A stretch of DNA of 64,000 bases from Litsea cubeba (GCA_012931725.1 CM022949.1:10876966-10940965), one strand, 5' to 3'. Shown: positions 14,661-25,313, counted from the first letter of the stretch. Made by a program: numbers and translations. The notes: generated by a model not told the origin, from the sequence alone.

Positions 14661-15334
14661 TCTGTGAAAATACGACATCGTCAGTATTAACAAACAACTA
14701 TGTTCCTCTAGATTCTGTGAAGCAACGACGTCGTCAGTTATTATAAGTGTTTTCTTTTTAAAAGATTCTGTGAAGCGACGACATCGTCAGTTATTAACAC
14801 ACAACTATATTCCACTAGATTCTGTGAAGCAACGACGTCGTCAGTTTAACACTAGATGTGATTCCAATAGTTTCTGTTAAGCAACGACGTCGTCAGTATC
14901 AGCAACCATTTATTTTAGGCCAGATACTGTGAAGCGACGACGTCGTCAGTATTAACAAACATATAGTTTGCGCTATGTTCTGTGAGGCGACGACGTCGTC
15001 ATTTATTACATTTGTGATTTTTATAAACGTTTCTGTGAAGCGACGACGTCGTCAGTTATTAACACACAACTATGTTCCACTAGATTCTGTGAAGCGACGA
15101 CGTCGTCAGTATTAACAAACATATAGTTTGCGCTATGTTCTGTGAGGCGACGACGTCGTCATTTATTACATCTGTGATTTTTATAAACGTTTCTGTGAAG
15201 CGACGACGTCGTCAGTTATTAACACACAACTATGTTCCACTAGATTCTGTGAAGCGACGACGTCGTCAGTTCTTAATACTGGACCCTATATATTAGGTTC
15301 TGTGAAGCAACGACGTCGTCAGTTTTAAGCAATG
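14661..15334. repeat. Palindrome minisatellite: 13 copies, about 53-bp period, between convergent MULE genes
   Basis: Each unit reads TTCTGTGAAG followed by the palindrome CGACGACGTCGTC and CAGT(T)ATTA, then a more variable spacer. Palindromes start at about 14672, 14723, 14775, 14829, 14881, 14934, 14986, 15040, 15094, 15147, 15200, 15254 and 15307, a spacing of 51-54 bp. The core is conserved much better than the spacers; two units have ACATCGTC. Bases 14941-15100 and 15101-15260 are a 160-bp three-unit duplication differing at one position. The same core also occurs 122 bp inside both element ends. Confidence 0.95.
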
Positions 15335-15670
15335 ACAATAAACTTGTTACTTCTGTAATGGTTGGATGTGCGAATGCACTACAACTACCATACTAAATTC
15401 ACGTCCATATTACAAGCTGCATTAAAAAAATACATAGGAATGCAACATTCAATAAAGCCAAACAACTATGTTTGATCATACAGAAGCAAACAAAAAGTTA
15501 TACGGCACCCAAACTGTTACATGTTCCCTTTACAGAAGCCAAACAACTATGTTCCCTTTACATTCATTTGAACTTTTTACATACAAAAAGTTATACGGCA
15601 CCCAAACAAGAATGTTGTACATGTTAGATTTACATTCAACAATGGATCACAATAAAAGATCAAATTTTCA

Positions 15671-18600
15671 TCATTTCTCAGGATCAATTGAGTCGAGTGG
15701 AATCTCATCAATATTCAATCGGTATGCATTCAACTCCCAGCTGCGCTTGAAGATCTCAATGATGACTCGTTCCCGGTAATACATCATGTCAGCCTGCGTG
15801 AAGTTAATCGGACGACGAAATATACAGTGCTCAGCGAACGCAGCGACGAAGACACCGCAGTCGTAGCCGTTTTCCTGCAGTGGGATGTTCGTTTTAACAT
15901 TGATTGTCCATATGTATGGGTCTGCCCACCCATATTGGCTGAACTTCGTTGTCAGCCAGTCAACCTGCAAGATCAGTAAAAGAAATCTGACTAAATCTTG
16001 TACGATAACACCTTAAGAAGCTCTTTTAAATTTTTGTACCATTATGGTATACTTACAAATCGTTTACAGGTAGTTAAAGCATGACGATCACAGCTTGAAC
16101 TATTGTAGAATTCCCATTTCCTCTCGTCCGTATACCCAACAAGTAATGTGAAATGATTGACAGAGTGAAGAACGTAAACCAATGTTTTACATTCTCTAGC
16201 CTCACACACTCGAGAACCTCCGGGACCGAAGGCTGCTTCTTCAGCGGTTGGCAATCCAGACTGCCACCAGCTCTGCAAAAAAATTAAAAGTGAGTTTTTA
16301 ACCTCCAACTGGCGACGAAGTCATAACTGCAAATCAGAATCTATATACTTACAGAAATGCTTGGGTCTGCCAAAAAGGCCGTTTGACATTTCTCCCTCAA
16401 CACATCAAACCAATAATACAGAATATTGGTGTCGAACCAAATTCCCTCCTCTAGAGCAGAATAGAGGACTTCACTGGATACCATTGTGCATACAATGTCG
16501 AGCTCATTCTTACTGCAAAATACAATACACATAAGGCCATATATGGAATGAAACCATTACGATGGTAATGTAATTACATTATACCTCTCATTGAAATATC
16601 GTTTGAACCCATTCAGTAGAAACCTGTCACTTTTGGAGAGTGAATACTCCGATCCACCCATTGAGTGTAAGTAATCATCATACTTTTCTGGAATCTTCCT
16701 CGTTCGGGGCAATCTTTTTAACCTCCAAACTAGTGAATCAATGGACGCCCTGATCGGTGAAACTATTATTGCTTGCGAGGTTGATGCCCCCCGAGGAGTG
16801 GAAAAGATATCAACCACTGGTGGCTCATTGGAAGTGGAAGGTGTAGAAGTTTGTCTTTCTACTGAATCTGGATCCATACTGCAATCCTCCTTGGCTACTT
16901 CAGGGGCATGTTCAGTAGGGGTGTGTGACATAGGTGAACCTGGAACATCAATATTGTGCTTCACGCTCTTCTGCTTCTTTCCATTCTTTTTCCCTGGGCT
17001 TCTTTTGGATGCAGGCTTTTTAACCCTCAATCCGTCGGTAGACGCCTTTTTATCCTGTCATTGTTTAATTTCAAATACATCAACTTGAGGATAAAATCTT
17101 TCACACATTGCATAGAATGACATCCCTGAGGTAACAATAAAAATAAATCGATGAAATTTTTGCTTACATCTTCTGATGCTGAGCTGTATAAGTGGTCATC
17201 CTTAAATTTGACGAATTTGGTATTCAAACCAGATCTAAATCTGAGTATCTTCCTGATCCATGATTCCCAGAAATGCTCAATTGAGGTTTTCTTCCGAACA
17301 GCACGGTCAACTGACCTTTCCATGTGAAGCAAGAGTTGATGAACCTGTGGACATAACAAGAAAATCAGCCATAAGGCATGTGGAAATGAAAAATTATATC
17401 GACAGAAAGAGCCACCGGTATCTTACGTGCTTCTGCTCACAACAACCCTCATGTTCATCACGTTTTTTTTTTTTTTTATCAATCTCCTCATGCTCCTGCC
17501 CTCGACCGATGTACATGATCGTGTTGGCCCGATACCAATGCATATACTCATCATTATGTGTCTTTGAAGATGCTTTTTTTCCCTTCAGAGTGCACCGGGA
17601 TCTACTGTCCCACAACACATAATTAGGTACCCTGCCAGGTGCACTGTAGTCATACACGATTTTTTCTACTCGCTCCACTCTTGGATAGGGCATGCTGAAC
17701 GGTGGGGGAACTTCCTGAACAAATTCAAACTGTTTCATAACGCGACCCGTATTATGTCGCTCCACTACCCAATAAAAAGCCAAGACCGTTGAAGATGAAA
17801 ATAGGTCACGGTCGGCTTTAGAAACAGTATGACGGAATGTCTTTCCGAACTTGCTATATGGTTGCCATTTGAACTACAGAAAAAGAAATAAAACAAGATT
17901 AGTTTCAATGTAATGATAAAAGCATCAAATCCCAATTGTATACCATCCGATTATATTGAACTTACACCGTCCTCTGGCAATTTGTTCAACTCTTCTCGAG
18001 TCTTAATCAGTGTGGTTACAGCTTTGAATGAATTCAACCTAACTGCCCATGTTTTCATCAATGGGAACTGAATATCACTTTTCCATGTATCCGTTGGTGG
18101 TGGACAACGTCCAATTTGCATTCTCGTGTACGCCCATAGCTGCAAAAAACAGTCATTAATAAGTAAATACAAATGTAACAGTTGTAGAAAAACTGTAAAT
18201 ATGTTCAAATAAAAATGTTATCACCTGGAGAAGTTGAAGAGGTCCAGTCAAAGTTCTAAACTTCCTAGAATCATCAGTTTTGTTCGGTGATTTGCTTTCA
18301 TCTCCCTCCTGATGTCTATCTTCAGACTTCTCCTTAACATATTTAACTGCCTTTGCTAAAATCCAGTAAAGATTGGCAAGACAGGCAGGGGCCCATGCAT
18401 ATGGCTTAAATTCCTTGAACAACTCTAGAAGATATGCCGGACCCCTTCCACCCGATGTGTTAGACATAATTTGACTGGAAACTAAGAAGAAAAGGTACGC
18501 CCTGGTGTTGTAGATCTCATCATCCTTAGAAAGTTTCTTTTTCTTCTTCGTACTCTTCTTATTTGATGGCACCGCTGCGAAATTGTCCTCCAGCCAAGTG

Positions 18601-19131
18601 AATTTAATATTAATCCCATTTACTTCGGTACCCTGAATTGGGGCCTTGCCAAGTAAGTCAAGACATACATCACTAACCATTGAACTCGGGAAAGTTCTCC
18701 CGGTAACAATTGGGCCATCGATAGGTAGCCCGTATATGTAGGCCACGTCTTCAAGAGTAACAGTGGCCTCACCGGATGGGAAGTGGAAGGTGTTTGTTTC
18801 AGGACGCCATCTCTCAACCAAGGCTGTAATGAGAGCATGATCTATCCTAATATGTTCCATTTCTGCAAAATGATGTAAACCAGCTTGCCTTACATACTCC
18901 TTTTGGATATCATTTAACACCCAAACAGATTTGTCCGGGTTCATAGGTATGCATCGAAATGTACCAAATTCCTGCGAGACAGTTTCAAGTTATTACAGTT
19001 AAGAAAAAGGTAAACTATATATATATATGAAAGGGTGGCTAAGAATATACATGTCCATGGTTTATGGATTCTGAAATATGATTGTCCTGGTCATATAGAA
19101 GCCTATTTCTTATTCCCTCACTTCCAACCAT
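15671..19131 (-). CDS. Plant mobile domain (PMD) - Ulp1-like cysteine protease fusion, MULE-borne
   Basis: Nine exons on the minus strand: 19131-19051, 18971-18225, 18139-17966, 17873-17427, 17344-17168, 17054-16585, 16512-16353, 16272-16057 and 15964-15671. All have GT-AG borders and keep one frame for 921 residues. Residues 1 to about 480 are a plant mobile domain (aminotransferase-like; DNHISES, ALVERWRPETNTFHFP, GEATVTLEDVAYIYGLPIDG, FKWQPY). A lysine-rich, probably nuclear-targeting linker (KKPASKRSPGKKNGKKQK) follows. The C-terminus is a Ulp1/C48 peptidase fold with His792 (VNHFTLLV), Gln854 and Cys860 (QENGYDCGVF). The position normally held by the catalytic Asp reads Asn809 (EFYNSSS). 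The gene is convergent with the transposase. Family knowledge: PMD proteins spread with MULE and Gypsy elements, and Ulp1-type MULE genes may remove SUMO-like modifiers; the function here is unknown. The start was chosen because the ATG sits just after an acceptor and leads into the conserved PMD start; an upstream leader exon is likely. Confidence 0.9.
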
Positions 19132-20680
19132 CTGCAAAAAATAAATAGATCGAGAGAGGGAGATGTAAACATAACTAGAGCGAGAAGTAAAGCTAACTAA
19201 TAAGGAAATTAAAAACTAATAAGGAAATTCCCTCAAGTTCTTCTTTCCCTTATAGCAGTATTTGAAATTTAAGTCATGTTTGGTTGCAAACATCTGGGGG
19301 CAATTTGTCTTCATGATTTGGAGAATTCCAAATATGAGACTACTTATTTTGATGGGTACAGACTCATTACATTCACTTAAAAATAAATCATAGCAACGTT
19401 TATCTAGGCCTGTATGTATGAATTAGAATCATAGCAATACTTATTTAAATTTAATGGTTGGAAAAACAGAATGCAACCTTTCCCACCGCTTCCTCTATAC
19501 AATTGTTTCTGGCTTTAATTCATTGCAAATGAATAGGTATTGAAGTTAGTTCAAATACTCTTATATGAATAAATTTATTTACAACACTTGTATTACTAAA
19601 ATGATTAATGATGAAGCCATTACAATGGAAACATGATGAATAAGAAGAACAATAACAATTATAATGGTATAATGGGTCCATTTTTATGCAAGGGCCACAT
19701 GTGTAGCTTAATTCCATCCTATTGTCATTAGGAAGTCTATGTTGTCAATGGGCCAAATCATACTTGTTATTGCGAATGGTCCAAAGCCTATGGGTTTTTT
19801 CCACTACTACAAGTCTCTATATTTTAGTGTGTGTATCAGAATTGTGATGATCCAACAAAACAAAAAAAAAAAGAAGTGATGAATTCTCAATGAGAATAGG
19901 GCTATAGCTGGATCCGGATTCCGCCACTACTGTATAATTTTGATTAACTTATCAATTTAGAGAAGTCTCTACTTATATGATTTTGGTAACTGTTAATTTA
20001 TTCTCCTCTTTGCACACCCAAATTTTTGTTTAGTAAAACCCAATTGTTATCTTCTACAATATCATCACACTATAATCAAATTCAAAATGATCGGCATGAT
20101 GCTTGATGTCTCCCTATTTCAGTAGCAATGAAGTAGTCCAAACATGAAGTCTCTGCATGTCCACTAGGATTGCCAACCCAGTCGAGAATGGGGAAAATGG
20201 AAGGACTAAGTCGTGGGTCGATTCAATACAAAAATCATGTACAATGCATGAATATTAACCATTTTAGGATGTCAAGTAAATGGAAAGAAGATTAAGAAAC
20301 CACAGTAAATCATCATTGTGTAATACAGAAAAAGAAAAAGAGACAAGAAGAATACCATAGCCCGAAAAAGATACTGGAAGCTTGATGCTACAATCCAATA
20401 GGTGGGAAAACGACCTTTTGAGGAAGGAGAAAAGAAGGTGCAAAAGTGATGGGAGGATGAAGGGAAAAATGGGGAAGTGGGGTCTCGGTGGGTTTTCCAA
20501 ATAAAGATGCTCGAATCTTGATGCTACAATCCAAACATGGAAAATGACCTTTGGGACCACCTGCTTGCTCTTTTGCAGAAGGAGTAACTGAAATCGCCAG
20601 GGGCAATGGAGGTAGGGATGGGAGGAAGAAGGGGAAAGTGGGGAAGCGGGGTTTCGCGCGCTTTTTATTGGGGTTCAATG
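19132..20680. other. MULE interior upstream of the PMD-Ulp1 gene
   Basis: No coding homology seen. This should contain the leader exon and promoter of the minus-strand PMD-Ulp1 gene. An imperfect direct repeat with CTTGATGCTACAATCCAA occurs near 20381 and 20518. GC content rises towards the right end. Confidence 0.5.
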
Positions 20681-20683
20681 TAG

Positions 20684-20750
20684 CGACGACGTCGTCACTT
20701 GTTCCACTATTGATAAAAAAAACGGAAGTGGTCCCAGGGGACCACTTCCG
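20684..20750. promoter_or_regulatory. Right subterminal palindrome and hairpin of the MULE
   Basis: CGACGACGTCGTC, ending at 20697, is 122 bp from the right end, mirroring the left motif. A separate perfect hairpin lies at 20723-20750 with 13-base arms (CGGAAGTGGTCCC and its complement) and a two-base loop. A looser version of it (CCGGAAGAGGTCCCC) occurs near the left end at 10725-10739. Confidence 0.65.
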
Positions 20751-21014
20751 TGCCAGATTTACTATTGGCCCATTTTATGATCACTGGACCTCTAAGGTCC
20801 CTTTTCAGGTAAAATTCTCTTTTTTCTACTATTGGGGAGTGATTAACGGCTTCCGAGGGCATTCAATTATCGGTGTTGATGATTGGCCGTTGGATTAAAT
20901 CTTAAGATTAGTGGTCGGTGGATGATTAAGATAGTCAATAAAGAGATTGGGTTGTGGGTCCCACCTAAGTGTCCAATGTTATCCGAGGAGGAGGGCGGCT
21001 TGTGTACAGTGTGC

Positions 21015-22070
21015 CAAGGATGAAAATAGCGGTAGTGGTGGGCGTAGCGGCCCGCCGCCAATCCGCTACGAAGCGGGCGATACGTAGCGTAGCGGGGATA
21101 CGTAACGGTGTAGCGGTGCGATTTGAAAAGATTGTCCAAAAAATCTGAAAAAAATCCAGAAAATTATAAAATGAAAGTATATTTGGTTCTTTTACAAAAG
21201 TAAGTAAGAAAATGGGCGTAGCGGTGCCCTCAATATATGAAGTCCTGTATCGCTGTATAAATAGAAAATAATAGTAATGATTAGTTTTTTCACATGTATT
21301 CATGTTTCTGAATCATACTAACTTAGAAAGTAATGGAAAGCTCATAAATAAATAAATAAATAAAAACTAGAACATGAAATAAAGGCATAAGACTTAAAGT
21401 TAGGTCATTACTCATTAATGAACATTGAACAATTAAATATCAATACTTCAACAATCAAGGTTTAAATTCAATCAAGTGAATGAACTATGAAGTTATGAAA
21501 TGATCAACAATCAACATTCAACACCAATTTAGAAATGACAGAGTAGAGAGTTAGTGAAGGAAATAGGAATATCTTAGTCACCAGCACAATGAGGGTTCTT
21601 TATAAAATAATTTAATTAAGATCAGTTTGAAATCTAGTAGTAATAGGTAACTATATCTTTACTACTATACAATTTCAAACATAATTAAACAAGTTTAATA
21701 TCTTATATAGCAAGTTATGATAATAATAGACATCTAAGCACAAAAACGGAAAGATAACCAGCAAAAGAGTCCCAGCTATCATGGTCAAGTATGATTGTTT
21801 TATCTTCATGATTGCTACTTCTTTAAATAATGCGCTTCACGAAGGAGTCCGGGGATATCCCCCGACGGGATCGAGCTGACCGGTCAGCTCGCGGGGGCCG
21901 GGGGGGGGGGGGGGGGGGGGGGGGTTGCGCCTCCGAAAAAAAAAAAAACGATACTTACGTGGCAGTCGTAGCTGCCGCTACACATATGTAGCGGCCGCAA
22001 CGGTACGATACCCGCTATTTTTTAAATAGCGTGGCGGTACCGGCCGCCACGGCCGATATTTTTATCCATG
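21015..22070. mobile_element. Non-autonomous hAT element
   Basis: Terminal inverted repeats CAAGGATGAAAATAGCGG (left) and CATGGATAAAAATATCGG (complement of the right end) agree at about 21 of 27 positions. They match the CAGGGATGAAA style of hAT ends. An 8-bp target duplication flanks it, CAGTGTGC at 21007-21014 and CAGCGTGC at 22071-22078 (one mismatch). The subterminal regions are rich in GCGGTAGCGG-like motifs. There is no transposase. The internal segment at 21838-21944 is very GC-rich, with a 25-G run. Confidence 0.8.
21838..21944. other. GC-rich insert with a 20-bp palindrome, a 25-G run and an A-run
   Basis: Inside the hAT element. A perfect palindrome CGAGCTGACCGGTCAGCTCG lies at 21872-21891, and GGGGATATCCCC at 21851-21862. 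An uninterrupted G-run occupies about 21900-21924, then TTGCGCCTCCG and a run of A. Composition is quite unlike the AT-rich surroundings. I do not recognise it. Confidence 0.6.
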
Positions 22071-22410
22071 CAGCGTGCAACTCCCTCCATCCATCCAATA
22101 GGAGATTGACATGTCATTCTAAATTTCAAAATGTAAGTCACACGTTTTGGAAAGAGTTATTCTATGATCACACAAACTTTTCTCTTCCCACAAAGCTAAT
22201 ATTTAAAAAAAAAAAAGAAAAAAACCCAATGAGATTATATTTTTGCCCACCCTCTTTTCTTTCTCTCCCTCCACCTCGCCTTTCACCTCTGGCTCCAGTC
22301 TGGACGGCGGCGACCGACCCCTCTCCTCTCCTTCTCCCTCTCTCCCCATTGTTTTATATCCCCCTCCTCCCTCTCTTCCTCCCTCCCTACTGTTTCTCTT
22401 CCTCCCTCCC

Positions 22411-22520
22411 CACTCTCACCTTACTATGAGAGATAAGGTGGGGGACCTCACATCCATATCCAATGTCAACAGCTTAAATATGAGGGTCTCCACCTTTATT
22501 CTCATAGTAAGGTGAGAGTG
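22411..22520. repeat. Fold-back (MITE-like) element, 110 bp
   Basis: Perfect 21-base arms: ACTCTCACCTTACTATGAGA at 22412-22431 and its complement at 22500-22519. A second imperfect arm lies inside (GATAAGGTGGGGGACC against GGTCTCCACCTTTATT). No clear target duplication. It follows a CT-rich tract at 22250-22400. Confidence 0.55.
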
Positions 22521-22552
22521 TCTCTCACAAGAGCACCTCCCTTGCTCATTAA

Positions 22553-22833
22553 GTTAGAGATTTCTAAAAGTATAAGAAACGTGTCCAGAAGACAGCTTGA
22601 CTAAATATAGGAGAGTTTTTTTTTTTTTTTGGTAGAAACTAAATATAGGAGAGTTGGATAGAGTTATGGGAAAAAGATGAGTTTATATATATAAGATTAG
22701 AGATTTCTAAAAGTAGTACAAATCGTATCCAGCCATTTTGTAAGTCTCAAGCCCACCAATATATTTGTACACAAGACTAACTAAATAAAAAAGGGTTGAA
22801 TAGAGTTACAAAGATAGGGATGAATTTTATATA
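22553..22833. repeat. Degenerate dispersed repeat, left part of the roughly 160-bp array
   Basis: Copies of the unit marked by TTAGAGATTTCTAAAAGTA, CATTTTGTAAG and AACTAAATATAG occur at 22553 and 22690. The same unit resumes at 25314 and dominates 26120-27260, so a later insertion seems to have split an older array. Confidence 0.6.
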
Positions 22834-23983
22834 GGCAAAATTTGCGAAAGGTCCCTATAAATGAATGTATCCAGCCTCCAGTCCAAGGAAAAACTTGTTA
22901 AAGCCCCTGGTCCACTCAACTAGACTTTTTTCAGCCTTAGGTGATCCCTAATTGCACACGTTTTCATTTTTATGAACTAAATCGCCCCTTCAACCGTTTT
23001 AGGCATAAGATCTTGAATTTTAAAATTCTAAATCTTACCTCCTCCCGAATCGACAAATCGGTAAATCTTCCATCCTCACTCCTTCGGATCAAGGTTTTGA
23101 TCCTGACTGTTGCAGAAAAAGCGGAAATATCATTTTTCGATTTCTGTTGTGCCACGCTAATCAAGTGTTTCCCGTTCTAGGGAGATCTCGAAATCTGAAG
23201 TTGCAGAACTTTTTTCTCAAGGATCGATCAGGTTATGGTTTGTTTGATGGATCAAGGGTTCTGATCTTCAAATCAGAATTGGGTTCCTGCGCTACCGTCG
23301 TTCGCTACGTACCGGAGAAGACGGCCGCCTCCTGAATCGGACCGGAGGAACGTCGCCAAACCGCCACACAGTCGCCGTCGCCGCTGCGCCATCTTAGTCG
23401 TAGGGGAAGCCGAAAGAGAAGGCAGCAGGCTGTTGTCCGATTCTGGTTACAGAAACCAGAACTCGAAGAAAAAGATGACTTGCCCATGCAGATCCATGTT
23501 GGGTTTCCGCCCTGCCATCGCTGCCAGGTCAGGTCTCCCCCTGCGTACAGTTTCTGTTGCAGAAACCCAATCGAATAAGAAGAACCCAGCTTGCCTTCCG
23601 CTGCCCGTCGCCCGTCGCCGTCCTCTGTCATCGCCACCGGAGCAGGAAAAGCAGAGAACCCAAAACGCCTCTGTCCCATCGCTGCACGATCGCTGTCGGA
23701 GTCGAGCTGCCGTCTTCGCCATCGTCGACGCCTTGCCAGTCCGGCCGCCCGCCCATCGTCGCCGCAGAAGACAATCGCAGGAATGGGCTGCGATTGTTGA
23801 GAAACAGAAGAGGGGAAGAAGACGACCGCGGGAAGGGGCTGCGTCTATTGAGAAACAGAAGAGGGGAAGAAGACGAGACAGTTGGGTCCGTCCCAGGTCC
23901 CAAGTGTTGGTTCAGTTCGGGTCAGGTCCGGCCCGCCTGCTTCTAAAGCCCAATAGTAGTTGCAGGGTCTCCCAGGTCAGGAG

Positions 23984-24301
23984 TAGGGGTGAGCAAAAAC
24001 CGAACCGACCGATTTACCAAACCGAACCATATCAGTTATTTTGGGTAATTCGGTTCGGTTCGGGTAAACCATTTATGCAAATTCGGTTATATATTTAACC
24101 GATTCACCGAATTATATGCAATTTTGTTTTAAATATTTTTATATTTACATACCCATACATAATTCGGTTCGGTTCGGTCGGTTAAAAGTTTTACAAAATG
24201 GCATTTCGGTTCGGTTCGGTTAATATTTTATAATGTAAAAAAAATCGGTTTGGTCAATATTTTGATAAATAACAGACCGATTAACAGAATGCTCAGCCCT
24301 A
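23984..24301. mobile_element. hAT-type MITE, CGGTTCGGTT-rich, 318 bp
   Basis: Ends TAGGGGTGAGCA and the complement TAGGGCTGAGCA match at 11 of 12. They are flanked by GTCAGGAG (23976-23983) and GTCAGAAG (24302-24309), an 8-bp duplication with one mismatch. The interior is made of ATTCGGTTCGGTT blocks on both strands, common in plant non-autonomous hAT elements. Confidence 0.8.
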
Positions 24302-24349
24302 GTCAGAAGGAGTAGGTGACAGAGGATACGGAGACGGTGACGGAGCTTA

Positions 24350-25120
24350 GTTGCAGGCTTTACTGTGAATTTATCTGATTTTTTTTCAAATTTATTTGAG
24401 TTTTTATCAAATTTAACTGAGTTTTTTTCAAATTTATCTGGGTTATGGACAAATCTATCTGAGTTTTTGGCCATTTATCTGAGTTCTTGAATAAATTTAT
24501 CTTAGTTCTGAACAAATTTATCCGAGATTTTGGCAAATTTATTTGAATTTTTGAAAAATATAGTTGAGTTTCTTACAAATTTGTCTCCATTTTGAAATTT
24601 TTAACTGAGTTCTTCAACGAATATTTCTGTATTTTTGGCAAATTTATCTCCATTTGTATTTTCTTAGATCTATTTGTGTTTTTGAATTTTATTTGTGTCT
24701 TTTGAAAAAAAAAATTATTTTTTAAAATAAATTTAACTTAGTTTTGAAAAAAATACTTGCATTTTTTAGAAAAATTGGTTTATCTTAGTTTTGGCAAATG
24801 TATTTGTATTTTTTTTAATTTATTTATATTTTTTAATTTTATTTACGTCTTTTGAATTTCATTTGCGTCTTCTGAAATTTATTTGCATCTTTTGAGTTTT
24901 CTTTGGATCTTTTGAGATTTATTTGAGTCTTTTGAAATTTATTTACATTTTGTGAAATTTATTTCAAACTTTTTGAAACTTATTTGCATCTTTTTAAATT
25001 TATCTGCGTTCTTTTGAAATTTATTGCTTTTTTTTGATAAATTTATTGCGTTTGTAATCTACTTGTGTGTTTTTAGAATTCATTTGAAAATTTCATTAAT
25101 GGGATTCCATTAATCGTGGG
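24350..25120 (-). repeat. Degenerate 24-bp minisatellite with octapeptide periodicity
   Basis: AAATTTATCTGAGTTTTTGG-like units recur every 24 or so bases, clearest at 24350-24560 and more decayed to about 25120. In one minus-strand frame (24220-24474) they read as repeated KF(E/D)KNS(D/V/N) octapeptides. A short patch of the same unit occurs outside the element at about 25422-25520. No protein family recognised. Confidence 0.7.
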
Positions 25121-25313
25121 CAATTAAATGGTAGTTGGCCATTATTAATGGGATATCCCCCCAATCATGGGATATGATTTAAAAAAGAGCAAATTGGACA
25201 TTTTAGGTATGAATAAGTGTGAGAGGGACCTTTGGCTGCATGACTTTTTTTGTGGACTGTTTGCAACAAAGTATTGCTTTGAGGGACCCCCGGTCGAAGC
25301 CCCCTTGTATATA

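Larger units (their letters stand above)
10686..20819. mobile_element. Complete autonomous Mutator-like element (MULE), 10.1 kb
   Basis: The two ends are inverted copies: GAGAATTTTACCTGAAAA at 10686 and its complement ending at 20819, matching at 27 of the first 29 positions. They are flanked by a perfect 9-bp target duplication TTTTTTCTA at 10677-10685 and 20820-20828; nine bases is the Mutator signature. Inside are an intact MURA transposase gene on plus and an intact plant-mobile-domain/Ulp1 protease gene on minus. The two genes converge on a minisatellite at 14661-15334. A palindromic motif occurs 122 bp inside each end. The perfect duplication and intact frames indicate a recent insertion that may still be active. 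MULEs with Ulp1-type genes are known in plants (Kaonashi-like elements), so the family is recognised; this particular arrangement is described from sequence alone. Confidence 0.95.
22834..25304. mobile_element. Probable MULE-like (Pack-type) element, diverged ends
   Basis: A left end GGCAAAATTTGCGAAAGGTCCC pairs with a right end whose complement starts GGGGGCTTCGACCGGGGGTC. Shared inner blocks are GGTCCCT, CAGTCCA and GCC....GGTCC at similar distances. The 9-bp flanks TTTTATATA (22825-22833) and TTGTATATA (25305-25313) differ at one base. Inside are a GC-rich stretch at 23280-23970 that looks like captured genic sequence, a nested hAT MITE, and an AT-rich minisatellite. A related terminus (GGCCTCCAGTCCAAC on minus) occurs near 26060-26123, so a larger or nested element is possible. 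Confidence 0.45.

Noticed and set aside
14661..15334. CRISPR-like regular array
   Set aside because: Evenly spaced repeats superficially resemble one, but this is plant DNA inside a MULE, the spacers are related to each other, and there are no cas genes.
22243..22515. Proline/serine-rich open frames near 22.3 kb
   Set aside because: Produced by a CT-rich tract; no start context or domain.
23433..24098. 221-residue plus-strand open frame, with others overlapping on both strands
   Set aside because: GC-rich, low-complexity Arg/Ser/Pro composition in several frames at once, running into an hAT MITE; composition explains the openness and no homology is recognised.
23984..24301. Telomere- or satellite-like CGGTTCGGTT repeats
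   Set aside because: They are the normal interior of a short hAT element with readable ends and target duplication.
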